64,000 nucleotides of DNA, taken from Mucilaginibacter phenanthrenivorans. Its GTDB lineage: Bacteria > Bacteroidota > Bacteroidia > Sphingobacteriales > Sphingobacteriaceae. The notes below the pieces were generated by a model. That model did not search any database, was not told the DNA's origin, and was given only the letters and a program-made list of their open reading frames with translations. Both the position numbers and the translations under genes were made by a program. Positions 50,858 to 59,834 of the stretch are shown piece by piece. The DNA lies in NCBI RefSeq assembly GCF_024721155.1, contig NZ_JAHVAP010000005.1:558001-622000 (forward strand). The letters run 5' to 3'. The first letter of the stretch is position 1, and every line of letters begins with the position of its first letter.

Positions 50858-53449
50858 ATGGTAAGAAAAAGTAAAATTTTAATACCTGTATTCGGCGTAT
50901 ATAGAATTGTATTTGTTTTTATTATACTGTTAATCGCTCTTAAGGGCGGGGCACAAGGGTTGCAATTTAACTCGAACGACAGCCTGCTCAGCAAGCGTAC
51001 ATCTTACCTTGTTTTTAAAACTGATCCGCCTACTTTTAAGAGCCATCTTTATATAAATTTTGACCTTTCCCTTTGGGATAATGAGCATTTGGGGTATATC
51101 CTTAATATTACCGACGGCAAAAACAACTCCTATAGCTTAAGCTCCATTTACAATGGCTCCCCGTTTCTGAACTTCAACATCGATAGCAAAAGCAATAAGA
51201 TAACTATTCCGCTAGCGCCTAAGCAATTAAAGAAACGAAACTGGATGCCGGTAAAGATCGACATTGATCTTAAGGCTAATACTGTTGGGATCTTAATAAA
51301 CGGCAAATGGTACAAGGCCGGCGATTTTGGATTCGACAACGCCATCACACCCAAAATATATTTCGGAAAAAACGAACATTACTCTGATGTTCCGAAAATG
51401 GCCATCCGTAATTTGACTATTGGCGATGGGGTAAAAAACTACTCCTTCCCGCTTAACGAGTGGAGCGGAAAAAATGTATTCAGCAGTGATGGGGATGATT
51501 TGGGATCGGTGGATAACCCGGTTTGGCTCATCAATGAATCGTACTTCTGGACGCCAAGATTCACCCGCGACTTTAAAGAGGTGGCCGGGGTTAATTTCGA
51601 TGAAGCTACCCAAAGGCTCCTGATGTTTAAAAGCGACTCGCTCATATTTTACGATGTGCAGCGCAATTACCAGGCGGCGCAGGCTTTTCAAAACCCATGC
51701 CCCCTGCCGCTGCATTTGGGCAAAAGCATTATAAATACCAAAGAAAATAAGCTGTATGCCTACGAAACTTTAAAGTCCACCAAACAGTCACCAACACCTT
51801 TGCCTAGCGTCGCCTCGCTCGACCTGGCAACTTTAAAATGGGACGTGGTTGGCAAAGCTAACATCAGGGAGCAACGGCATCACCACAATATATTTTATGA
51901 TAACAAGCAGGAGAATTTTTACCTGTTTGGCGGATACGGCTCATATTCCTATTACAAGGATTTTTTTGAGTACAATAAAGCCACAGATAGTTGGGATAAG
52001 ATCCAGTTTACCGGCGATAAAATTATGCCGCGCTTTTTTTCGGGCTTTAGCCAGGCTGATGAAAATAACGATGTTTATATTTTTGGCGGATATGGCAACC
52101 AATCGGGCAACCAGGTTGTTGGTGGCCAGCATTTTTATGATCTGTATAGGATTAACTTAACAAGCCACACCATAAAAAAATGCTGGGAGATTACCCCACC
52201 CAGCGAAGACTTTGTGGCTGCCAATAACCTCATTATATCTGCCGACAAAAAAAGCTTTTATGCCATTTGCTATGCACACGATAAACCGAAAACCAGTTTA
52301 AGGCTTTATAAATTCTCTATCCAAAACGGCTCGTACGAAGCTGTTAGCGGCAACATCCCGGCAAAGGGTGAGCGAATTGAAACCGATATTAATCTCTTCT
52401 ATAACCATACGCAGGATGTTTTTTACTGCGCCATACAGGAATTTACCACACCAGACTATTCAACAGTGAGGGTTTATTCGCTGGCATCGCCGCCGGTAAG
52501 AGAAAAAGATTACTTGGCATCACAACAACCGGAAGCCACTACACATTTGAGATACTCATATATTATAGCAGTGGCGCTTGCCATAGCAGTGGCGCTTGCC
52601 ATAGCAGTGGCGCTTGCTTATTCAAGGCGGAAAAGAAAAAAAGCAGATTTAGAGCCTGAGGGTACTGACAGAGATTTGGCAGCCGCCGCTGCATTACCTA
52701 AAAAGGAAGACGAAAAACGCCCTAATGCCATTTATTTATTAGGTGAGTTTACCGTATACGACAAACAAAGCAGGGACATCACCTATATGTTCAGCCCCAA
52801 AATAAAGCAATTGTTTATCCTGGTATTATTAAACAGCAAGGGCGAAGGCGGCGTAGTTTCAAAAAAGATCTCGACAACCTTGTGGCCTGATAAGGACGTT
52901 GCCAAAACAAAGAATATAAAAGGAGTTACCATTAACCACCTGCGCAATATCCTTGCTGATATCGATGGCATTGAGCTTAACTTCTCAAACGACACATATA
53001 GCTTTAAGCTAAGCGACGACCTGTTTTGCGATTATTTCATCGTAACTGACGCTATTGAAAATACAGACAATGTAAACAATCAAAGCGACGACACTATTTT
53101 AACCCATTTCGACCTGATAGCCCGTGGCGGCCTGCTGCAATATATTCCTGAAACCTGGCTGGATGGCATTAAATTGAACTATGAAGAGGCCCTGATGCCG
53201 CTGATCCTACCCGAAGTAAGAAAAATTTACGAAGCAGGCGACTTCCGCAAAACCCTTGAAGTAACCCGCGTGGTTTTGAACATCGATCCATTTAATGACG
53301 AGGCAATAAAGTACAAGCTCAAAGCCCTCAGACGCACAAAAGGCGTTGAATTCGCACACAAGATCTATAATGATTTCGTTGCTGAATATGAAAAATCATT
53401 AGGCGAGGTTTATGCAGTGCCCTTTGAAAAGATTTGCCCGGCGAAGTGA
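50858..53449 (+). CDS. Membrane-anchored Kelch/SARP-like transcription regulator
   Basis: An 863-residue protein with an unusual architecture. N-terminal signal helix (about 13-35); ConA/LamG-like beta region (about 45-190); Kelch-type propeller repeats (about 300-520: NFYLFGGYGSYS, DVYIFGGYGN); a membrane helix at about 565-590, part of it three copies of IAVALA; then a cytoplasmic winged helix of OmpR/SARP type (about 640-745: IYLLGEFTVYDK, KGVTINHLRNIL) and a TPR-like BTAD domain to the end. It would sense a ligand outside and act on DNA directly without phosphotransfer. It lies directly before the SusC gene of the mannan locus, so it likely controls it. Confidence 0.88.
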   Translation: MVRKSKILIPVFGVYRIVFVFIILLIALKGGAQGLQFNSNDSLLSKRTSYLVFKTDPPTFKSHLYINFDLSLWDNEHLGYILNITDGKNNSYSLSSIYNGSPFLNFNIDSKSNKITIPLAPKQLKKRNWMPVKIDIDLKANTVGILINGKWYKAGDFGFDNAITPKIYFGKNEHYSDVPKMAIRNLTIGDGVKNYSFPLNEWSGKNVFSSDGDDLGSVDNPVWLINESYFWTPRFTRDFKEVAGVNFDEATQRLLMFKSDSLIFYDVQRNYQAAQAFQNPCPLPLHLGKSIINTKENKLYAYETLKSTKQSPTPLPSVASLDLATLKWDVVGKANIREQRHHHNIFYDNKQENFYLFGGYGSYSYYKDFFEYNKATDSWDKIQFTGDKIMPRFFSGFSQADENNDVYIFGGYGNQSGNQVVGGQHFYDLYRINLTSHTIKKCWEITPPSEDFVAANNLIISADKKSFYAICYAHDKPKTSLRLYKFSIQNGSYEAVSGNIPAKGERIETDINLFYNHTQDVFYCAIQEFTTPDYSTVRVYSLASPPVREKDYLASQQPEATTHLRYSYIIAVALAIAVALAIAVALAYSRRKRKKADLEPEGTDRDLAAAAALPKKEDEKRPNAIYLLGEFTVYDKQSRDITYMFSPKIKQLFILVLLNSKGEGGVVSKKISTTLWPDKDVAKTKNIKGVTINHLRNILADIDGIELNFSNDTYSFKLSDDLFCDYFIVTDAIENTDNVNNQSDDTILTHFDLIARGGLLQYIPETWLDGIKLNYEEALMPLILPEVRKIYEAGDFRKTLEVTRVVLNIDPFNDEAIKYKLKALRRTKGVEFAHKIYNDFVAEYEKSLGEVYAVPFEKICPAK
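52565..52618. repeat. 18-bp triplet repeat in the membrane segment of the regulator
   Basis: ATAGCAGTGGCGCTTGCC occurs three times in tandem (52565, 52583, 52601; last base of the third differs). It encodes IAVALA three times, in frame, within the predicted membrane helix. Confidence 0.95.
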
Positions 53450-53450
53450 G

Positions 53451-53613
53451 GGTTGAGTTGATTAAGTTTATTGAGTTAGATTGGGTTTATTAGTTGGAAG
53501 CTGTAATTAAAATAAACTTTCCTTCTTAAACCAGGCATCGCATGTCAACAATTCCCTACCATAGTTTCCTAACTTATTCAACCCAATCTAACCTAATCAA
53601 CCCAATCAACCAT
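53451..53613. repeat. Imperfect inverted repeat (GATTGGGTTGATTAGG type)
   Basis: The left arm starts GGTTGAGTTGATTAAGTTTA and the right arm ends AACCTAATCAACCCAATCAA; their complementarity runs over about 45 bases with gaps. It lies just after the regulator gene and occupies much of the 372-bp gap to the SusC gene. Nothing else in that gap is recognised. Confidence 0.75.
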
Positions 53614-53821
53614 TCCTTAACTATTAACAAATGGGTTAATTCGCCCCGGTTAATAAAATTTATAGGGTATTAACCCCAATTTTAACCCTTTCTTTAATAC
53701 TCCACGCTCTAATATTGTTCAGCCAATTGAAGAACATACAGGTTTAACCAACCTGGCTGACCACCTGTAATTCTGATGCGGGCTGCAATTATTATAAACC
53801 AATTAACCAATTACTTTATTT

Positions 53822-56800
53822 ATGAAACAAACTTTTACCAATTATGGTGGGTGTCATAACGTCCATCATCGGGGTAAGTTCATGAAAGTGCTGTTCAGAT
53901 TCGGAACACTGCTCATGCTTTTACTTCTCTCCTTCTCCACCTTCGCGCAAAGCACGGTACAAGGTACTGTTAACGACGAAAAAGGACAATCGCTTCCCGG
54001 TGTAACCGTAAAGGTTAAGGGCGCGGCCGGCGGTACGGTAACAGATGTTAACGGAAAATTCTCCATTGCAACTGACAAGGGTGCAACCCTGATTTTCACC
54101 TTCCTGGGTTACCAGGAGAAGAGCGTTCCGGTTACCGATCAAAAAACTTACAGCGTTTCGCTGGAGCCAGCTTCTTCAACGCTTAATGAGGTTGTGGTTG
54201 TAGGTTATGGTACGCAAAAGAAGGCATCCTTAACCGGCGCCGTTGCTTCAGTAACCAGCCACGAGATTGTAACTACAAAGAATGAGAACGTTGAAAACAT
54301 GCTTACCGGTAAGATTGCTGGTTTACAGGTTGTGCAAAACACAGCTGAGCCAGGCGATTTTTCGAACAACATTTCGATAAGAGGCATGGGCAATCCCTTA
54401 ATTGTAATTGATGGTATCGAACAGCCGGATTTTTCTGTTACCGGTGGCAACGGCGACAACAGCGTTGGGTCCAGCAACATTTTTTCGAGGATCGACCCTA
54501 ACGATGTTGAAAGTATTTCAGTTTTGAAGGATGCTTCGGCCGCAGTTTACGGTGTTAAGGCAGCTAACGGTGTAATTCTCATTACTACCAAAAAAGGCAA
54601 GGCCGGCACGCTTCAGCTTACCTATACCGGCACTTACGGCTGGCAGGTACCTTCGGGATTACCAAAACCGGTAAATGCTACAGATTACATGACACTGGTT
54701 AATCAGCAGGCTTTGCACCAGGCCAACGGAGGAAACCTTGTTTATACCCCGGCAGATTTTGCAGCATACACCAACGGCACCAAGCAAAGCACCGATTGGT
54801 ATGATGCTACGTTCAAAAAATCAGCAATGCAGCAACAACATAATCTTACCGCAACCGGTGGTAACGAAAGTACGCAATATCTTATAAGCGGCGGCTTTAC
54901 TGACCAGGACGGGATCCTGCAGAGTAATGACCTTAACTACAAACGTTATAATGTACGCTCTAACATTACCAGTAAGGTTGGCAAAAACCTAACGGTTAAT
55001 TTAAACATGAGCGCCATTTACGATAAAAAGAATTCGCCGGCGCAATCGTTCTGGTACACTACCAGGGAAGCCTGGCGCGAATTACCTACCCAACCGTTTT
55101 ATGCCAACAACAACCCTATGTACCTGTTTAATGGTACGGTTGACGGCGGTAATCCAATTGCCTACGGAAGTTCGGACATCAACGGTTACAGTACGCAAAC
55201 CAATAAATTCTTTGACGGCTCGTTAAGCCTTGAATATAAGGTTCCGTTCGTACCCGGGCTTTCCATAAAGGGTGTGTATAGCTACGATGAGCAGATCCAG
55301 GATAACAAGCTGTTCCAGCAAACGTACAACCTTTACAGCTACGACGATGCTACCAAAGCGTATATTCCTTCAGTGAATAATTCGCCGTCGTTTGTACAAC
55401 GTCAATATTATGATTATCCAAAAAACACTGACCAGTTCTCTATTAACTACGCGCATAGCTTCGGAAGCCACAACATAAGTGCCTTATTGCTTTATGAAGG
55501 CAATGAGCAAAGTGGTGATAACTTTGCAGCCTACAGGCAGCTTGCTATCCCTGTTGATCAGATAGGAGCCGGTAACTCGACCAATCAAAACGCTACACAA
55601 GATCAAGGTAACAATGCTTTATATCAATATGCAACCAATTCGATTGTAGGACGGTTAACTTACGACTACAAAGGCAAGTACCTGGCTGAATTCAGTTTCA
55701 GGGATGATAAATCGTCGCGATTTTCACCTGACCAGGGATGGGGATTTTTCCCGTCAGCATCATTAGGATGGCGGGTATCAGACGAGAACTTCTGGAAAAA
55801 CTCATCAGTTTTATCACACATCGAAAACTTAAAGTTCCGTGCCTCTTATGGCGTGCTGGGTGATGATGGCTCGTTATATTACCAATTTTTAAATGGATAT
55901 AACTACCCTGCCGGCGGTTCAAATAACCAGTTGCCCGGCGGTGCAGTATTTGGCGGCACGTATATAAACTCTGTTCAAAGCAAGGGAATTCCTAACCCTA
56001 CGATCACTTGGTCAACCTCGCATACATTTGACGCAGGTGTTGACCTGGATGCCTTTCATGGTTTATTCAACATTACATTTGATTATTTTATCCGCGATCG
56101 TAAGGGATTACTTGCCTCGGCAGTTTTGCAGGTACCTGACGTACTTGGAGCCCCGTTGCCACAGGACAATCTTAACGGTGACAGGACTAAAGGATTTGAC
56201 TTTGAGATCGGCCACAGGGGCAGCATCGGCAAGTTCAGGTACAATGTAAAGGGAACATTCCTGTACACCAATACCATGAATACTTCATTTGCTGAATCGA
56301 AAAAAGGCAACTCATATCTCGACTGGCAAGGCCTGAACAGTAACAGGAACCAGGGCATACAGATGGGTTACGGCGGTTCAGGACAATACCAAAACTATCA
56401 GCAAATTTTAAACAGCCCGGTTTACGTTAACAGGGCGGTAGTAGTAGGAGATTACATTTACCAGGATTGGAACGGTGACGGCCAGATTGATGGCAATGAC
56501 GTACACCCCATTGCTTATGGCGGCAATCCCAACGGCGGACCTGCAATCCCTAAAATTACTTATGGCCTAACCATTGGTGGTTCGTACGCCAATCTTGATT
56601 TTAACCTGTTATTCCAGGGAACCGGGATGTACAGCGTCTCGTACATCGAGCAGTTGAATATTCCGTTATGGGGTGGAGGCAGTGCCTTAACTCAGTTTAA
56701 TAACGACTTTCACCCGGCTGATCCTAATGCAGATCCTTACAATCCGAACACCGTGTGGGTACCCGGAAAATTTGCCTACACTGGCACTACGGCCAATACC

Positions 56801-57046
56801 AACTCGACTTTCAACTTTGTTAATGCAGCTTATTTGAGGCTAAAGAGCGCTGAAATTGGCTACACCCTGCCAAACAGGGCGCTAAAGGTAATTGGCGTTA
56901 AGGGCGTAAGGATATTTGCAAACGGCTATAACCTGTTTACTATTACAAATGTAAAATACGTCGATCCGGAACACCCGTCGGGTACCTATGGCTACTTATA
57001 CCCGCTTGACAAATTGTTTAACATTGGCTTAGATGTCAAATTCTAA
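53822..57046 (+). CDS. susC: SusC-family TonB-dependent transporter, mannan-type locus
   Basis: A 1074-residue protein; an alternative start at 53882 (1054 residues) gives a cleaner signal peptide beginning MKVLFRFGTLL. Residues 45-125 are a CarboxypepD_reg-like domain (VQGTVNDEKGQSLPGVTVKVKG), then a plug (LNEVVVVGYGTQKKASLTGAV, IVIDGIEQPDFS, NDVESISVLKDASAAVYG) and a 22-strand barrel. No STN domain is present, consistent with control by the membrane regulator upstream rather than by a sigma factor. The SusD gene follows 13 bp later. Confidence 0.97.
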   Translation: MKQTFTNYGGCHNVHHRGKFMKVLFRFGTLLMLLLLSFSTFAQSTVQGTVNDEKGQSLPGVTVKVKGAAGGTVTDVNGKFSIATDKGATLIFTFLGYQEKSVPVTDQKTYSVSLEPASSTLNEVVVVGYGTQKKASLTGAVASVTSHEIVTTKNENVENMLTGKIAGLQVVQNTAEPGDFSNNISIRGMGNPLIVIDGIEQPDFSVTGGNGDNSVGSSNIFSRIDPNDVESISVLKDASAAVYGVKAANGVILITTKKGKAGTLQLTYTGTYGWQVPSGLPKPVNATDYMTLVNQQALHQANGGNLVYTPADFAAYTNGTKQSTDWYDATFKKSAMQQQHNLTATGGNESTQYLISGGFTDQDGILQSNDLNYKRYNVRSNITSKVGKNLTVNLNMSAIYDKKNSPAQSFWYTTREAWRELPTQPFYANNNPMYLFNGTVDGGNPIAYGSSDINGYSTQTNKFFDGSLSLEYKVPFVPGLSIKGVYSYDEQIQDNKLFQQTYNLYSYDDATKAYIPSVNNSPSFVQRQYYDYPKNTDQFSINYAHSFGSHNISALLLYEGNEQSGDNFAAYRQLAIPVDQIGAGNSTNQNATQDQGNNALYQYATNSIVGRLTYDYKGKYLAEFSFRDDKSSRFSPDQGWGFFPSASLGWRVSDENFWKNSSVLSHIENLKFRASYGVLGDDGSLYYQFLNGYNYPAGGSNNQLPGGAVFGGTYINSVQSKGIPNPTITWSTSHTFDAGVDLDAFHGLFNITFDYFIRDRKGLLASAVLQVPDVLGAPLPQDNLNGDRTKGFDFEIGHRGSIGKFRYNVKGTFLYTNTMNTSFAESKKGNSYLDWQGLNSNRNQGIQMGYGGSGQYQNYQQILNSPVYVNRAVVVGDYIYQDWNGDGQIDGNDVHPIAYGGNPNGGPAIPKITYGLTIGGSYANLDFNLLFQGTGMYSVSYIEQLNIPLWGGGSALTQFNNDFHPADPNADPYNPNTVWVPGKFAYTGTTANTNSTFNFVNAAYLRLKSAEIGYTLPNRALKVIGVKGVRIFANGYNLFTITNVKYVDPEHPSGTYGYLYPLDKLFNIGLDVKF

Positions 57047-57059
57047 TCAGCAACAGATC

Positions 57060-58997
57060 ATGAAAAAATATAAATATTTAATATTACTGGTATTCTTACT
57101 GGCGGGAGTCTCGGCTTGCAGAAAGCTTAATATCCCACCTAAAAATATCATCCAGGATGCAGACGTTTTTTCGTCAAACGGTGGTATCCAGGCCTATATG
57201 GCACGCCTCTACAGCGAACTGCCTATTGAAGATTTCAGGTATTCACCCCAAAGAGGGTTAAACTTCTTTTGGATCATCAGCCCTACGCCTGCTACAACAG
57301 GCGAGGCATTGAGCCGCGACCAAACCGGCTCGATGCAGGAAAATCTTGGCGGATGGAACTGGGACCTTTGGTCAGGTTCATATACTGTAATCCATGATTG
57401 CGATTACTTTATTCAAACCTTGCCTAAATATGCAAGTACATTCAGCACTGCACAGGTAAATGCATGGCTTGGCGAGGCTTACTTTGTACGCGGCATGACT
57501 TACTTTGCACTCGTAAAACGTTTAGGCGGTGTACCGATTGTAAATACAGTGCTAAACTACACCCCGGGATCTGATGTTACCGATCTTAAAGTGCCACGTT
57601 CATCAGAACAGGCGGTTTGGGACCAGGTAGCAAGTGATTTTGATTTTGCAATAGCTAACCTGCCTGCGGTAAACACCGATTACGGCGATGGTAGCCGCGC
57701 AAATAAATACGTTGCCGCTGCATTTAAATCAAGGGCTATGCTTTATGCAGGCACAATTGCTAAATACAATACTATTACGCTGTTTGATGCCAACAAAAAC
57801 CAGCTTTGCGGAATTCCCGCAAGCGCCGCAGCATCATATTTCCAAAAAGCCTATGATGCCGCTAAAACGCTTGATGGCATTTACAGCCTGTATTTATCGG
57901 CGTGGTCACCAACTGATAAAGCTGCACAATACCAAAATTTTGTAAATATGTTTTTTGATGCCGGAAGCAAGGAGAACATTTTTGTACGCGAATACAGCTA
58001 TCCAAACTCAGTACATGGTTACGATGCTTATAACGTTCCACGCCAATTGATAGGGCCAAACGGCTACTCAGCCGAAGTTAACCCTACGCTTAATTTTGTG
58101 GAAATGTTTGGCGGCTTACCTAAAAATGCCGATGGCACACTTAAAACATTGGACGCAAGCGGACATTATAACTTGTATACCAACACTATGGACCTGTTTG
58201 CTAACGCCGAGCCGCGCTTAAGGGCAACCGTAATATTCCCGGGTGATGTATTTAAAGGTCAAAATATCGAGATCCGTCGGGGCATTTACACAGGAGCTGC
58301 AACCGGCGGCATTAGCCCGCTATTACCTGCGGGATCAAGGTCGCAATACCCACTTACTAATCTCCAGGTTTCTTCAACATCTACACAAACAGCTTATAAG
58401 CTGCCTGATGGAACATTGATGAACCCAGCCGGGTTGAGCGGAATTTTCACCGGCGACCAAACCTGTGCTATTTCAGGCTTCTCGGTAAGGAAATGGCTTG
58501 ATCCAAACCTTGCTACTTCGCAGGTAAAGGAAAACAATGAGGCCCAAACCTGGATTGAGATGCGTTATGCCGAAGTATTATTAAACCGCGCTGAAGCAGC
58601 CCTGGAACTAGGCAGCGCCGGTACCAATGGCGCTAATGCGGCTGATGCCTTTACCGTTATTAACCAGATCCGTTCAAGGGCCGGAGCAACTCAACTGTCG
58701 GGTGTGGGCGCCCTTACCATCGATACGCTACGTATGGAGAGAAGAAAGGAGCTTGCCTTTGAAAATAAAACCTATTGGGATTTAAGGCGGTGGAGAATAT
58801 TTGATAAAGAGCAAAACGGAACCATCTACAAAATATTAATGCCCTTCTATTCGTCACAAGCCGGCAAATACTTCTTTGACGCGCGCACCGACGAGAGGAA
58901 TGACACTTACACCTACGACCCAAGGTGGTATTATGAGCAAATTCCGCAGGGAGCTATAACAAAGAGTACTAACTTAATTCAGAACCCAGGTTATTAA
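57060..58997 (+). CDS. susD: SusD/RagB-family lipoprotein, mannan-type locus
   Basis: About 645 residues from the ATG at 57060; the frame is open from 57033 but the later start gives a proper lipoprotein signal (GVSACRKL, cysteine at about 20). SusD signatures are EAYFVRGMTYFALVKRLGGVPI (about 142-163), MRYAEVLLNRAEAALELG and ERRKELAFENKTYWDLRRWRIF near the C-terminus. It pairs with the SusC protein. Long for SusD, as usual for loci with DUF3823 proteins. Confidence 0.96.
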   Translation: MKKYKYLILLVFLLAGVSACRKLNIPPKNIIQDADVFSSNGGIQAYMARLYSELPIEDFRYSPQRGLNFFWIISPTPATTGEALSRDQTGSMQENLGGWNWDLWSGSYTVIHDCDYFIQTLPKYASTFSTAQVNAWLGEAYFVRGMTYFALVKRLGGVPIVNTVLNYTPGSDVTDLKVPRSSEQAVWDQVASDFDFAIANLPAVNTDYGDGSRANKYVAAAFKSRAMLYAGTIAKYNTITLFDANKNQLCGIPASAAASYFQKAYDAAKTLDGIYSLYLSAWSPTDKAAQYQNFVNMFFDAGSKENIFVREYSYPNSVHGYDAYNVPRQLIGPNGYSAEVNPTLNFVEMFGGLPKNADGTLKTLDASGHYNLYTNTMDLFANAEPRLRATVIFPGDVFKGQNIEIRRGIYTGAATGGISPLLPAGSRSQYPLTNLQVSSTSTQTAYKLPDGTLMNPAGLSGIFTGDQTCAISGFSVRKWLDPNLATSQVKENNEAQTWIEMRYAEVLLNRAEAALELGSAGTNGANAADAFTVINQIRSRAGATQLSGVGALTIDTLRMERRKELAFENKTYWDLRRWRIFDKEQNGTIYKILMPFYSSQAGKYFFDARTDERNDTYTYDPRWYYEQIPQGAITKSTNLIQNPGY

Positions 58998-59007
58998 TAC
59001 ATAAAAA

Positions 59008-59760
59008 ATGAAAAAGCTATTTTATACAGCAATGTGCCTGGTAGTGGTTGCGGCCAGTTCATGCAGCAAGGTGGATAACTACGCAGCTCCGTCGTCCACA
59101 CTATCCGGCAGCACTATTGATGCAGGCACCGGGCAAACCGTGCAAACGGAAATTGGAGGAGGAGGCACACGCGTTAAACTGCTTGAAATAAGCTATAGCG
59201 CAAACCCTACGCCCTATTATTTCCAATCGAAACAGGATGGCACTTTTAACAATACCAAGTTGTTTGATGCTACTTACAAAATTTCGGTGGAAGGGCCGTT
59301 TGTGCCTATCGTGCAAACAGATAATACAGGTACGGTAATATCAGACGCAAGCCAAACCATAACTTTAAAGGGTTCGGCAACCGTTAACTTTAAAGTTGAG
59401 CCGTTTTTGAGGATAGAATGGGTTGGCAAACCGGTATTTAACGCCGATAAATCGGTTACCGCACAGGTTAAAATTACCCGTGGCACCGCTAATCCGGCTT
59501 ACCAGCTTGATGTAACTAACATTAACCTGTATGTAAGCAACACCCAATACGATGGTAATAACAACTACGATCCGAGGTATTCAACACTTACCACTTATAA
59601 TGGATCGGACGGTACCAGCCTTTTGGGCCAAACCATCACCATAAAAACTATTGGTGGAGCGTTACCTGCGCAGGATGTTTACTTCAGGGTTGGCGCCAGG
59701 ATAAATGCCGGCCTTGATGAATACAATTACAGCACGCCTGTGTCAGTGCCATATCCATGA
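59008..59760 (+). CDS. DUF3823 surface lipoprotein
   Basis: A 250-residue lipoprotein (SSCSKVD, cysteine about 19). Residues 25-115 match a DUF3823-like domain (PSSTLSGSTIDAGTGQTVQTE, TRVKLLEISYSA, NTKLFDATYKISVEGPF), and residues 130-250 a second Ig-like domain. Such proteins follow SusD in many loci and probably help bind glycans at the cell surface. It starts 10 bp after susD and a strong terminator follows, so it ends the transporter operon. Confidence 0.9.
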   Translation: MKKLFYTAMCLVVVAASSCSKVDNYAAPSSTLSGSTIDAGTGQTVQTEIGGGGTRVKLLEISYSANPTPYYFQSKQDGTFNNTKLFDATYKISVEGPFVPIVQTDNTGTVISDASQTITLKGSATVNFKVEPFLRIEWVGKPVFNADKSVTAQVKITRGTANPAYQLDVTNINLYVSNTQYDGNNNYDPRYSTLTTYNGSDGTSLLGQTITIKTIGGALPAQDVYFRVGARINAGLDEYNYSTPVSVPYP

Positions 59761-59772
59761 TCAAATTAATTT

Positions 59773-59799
59773 GAGGAGGGCTTCGGCCCTTCTCTTTTT
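59773..59799 (+). terminator. Terminator after the DUF3823 gene
   Basis: GAGGAGGGC-TTCG-GCCCTTCTC (59773-59794), nine pairs with one wobble and a UUCG tetraloop, then TTTTT. Confidence 0.88.
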
Positions 59800-59834
59800 C
59801 GCCCTGCATCTACCCTATTTATAAAATATAATTA

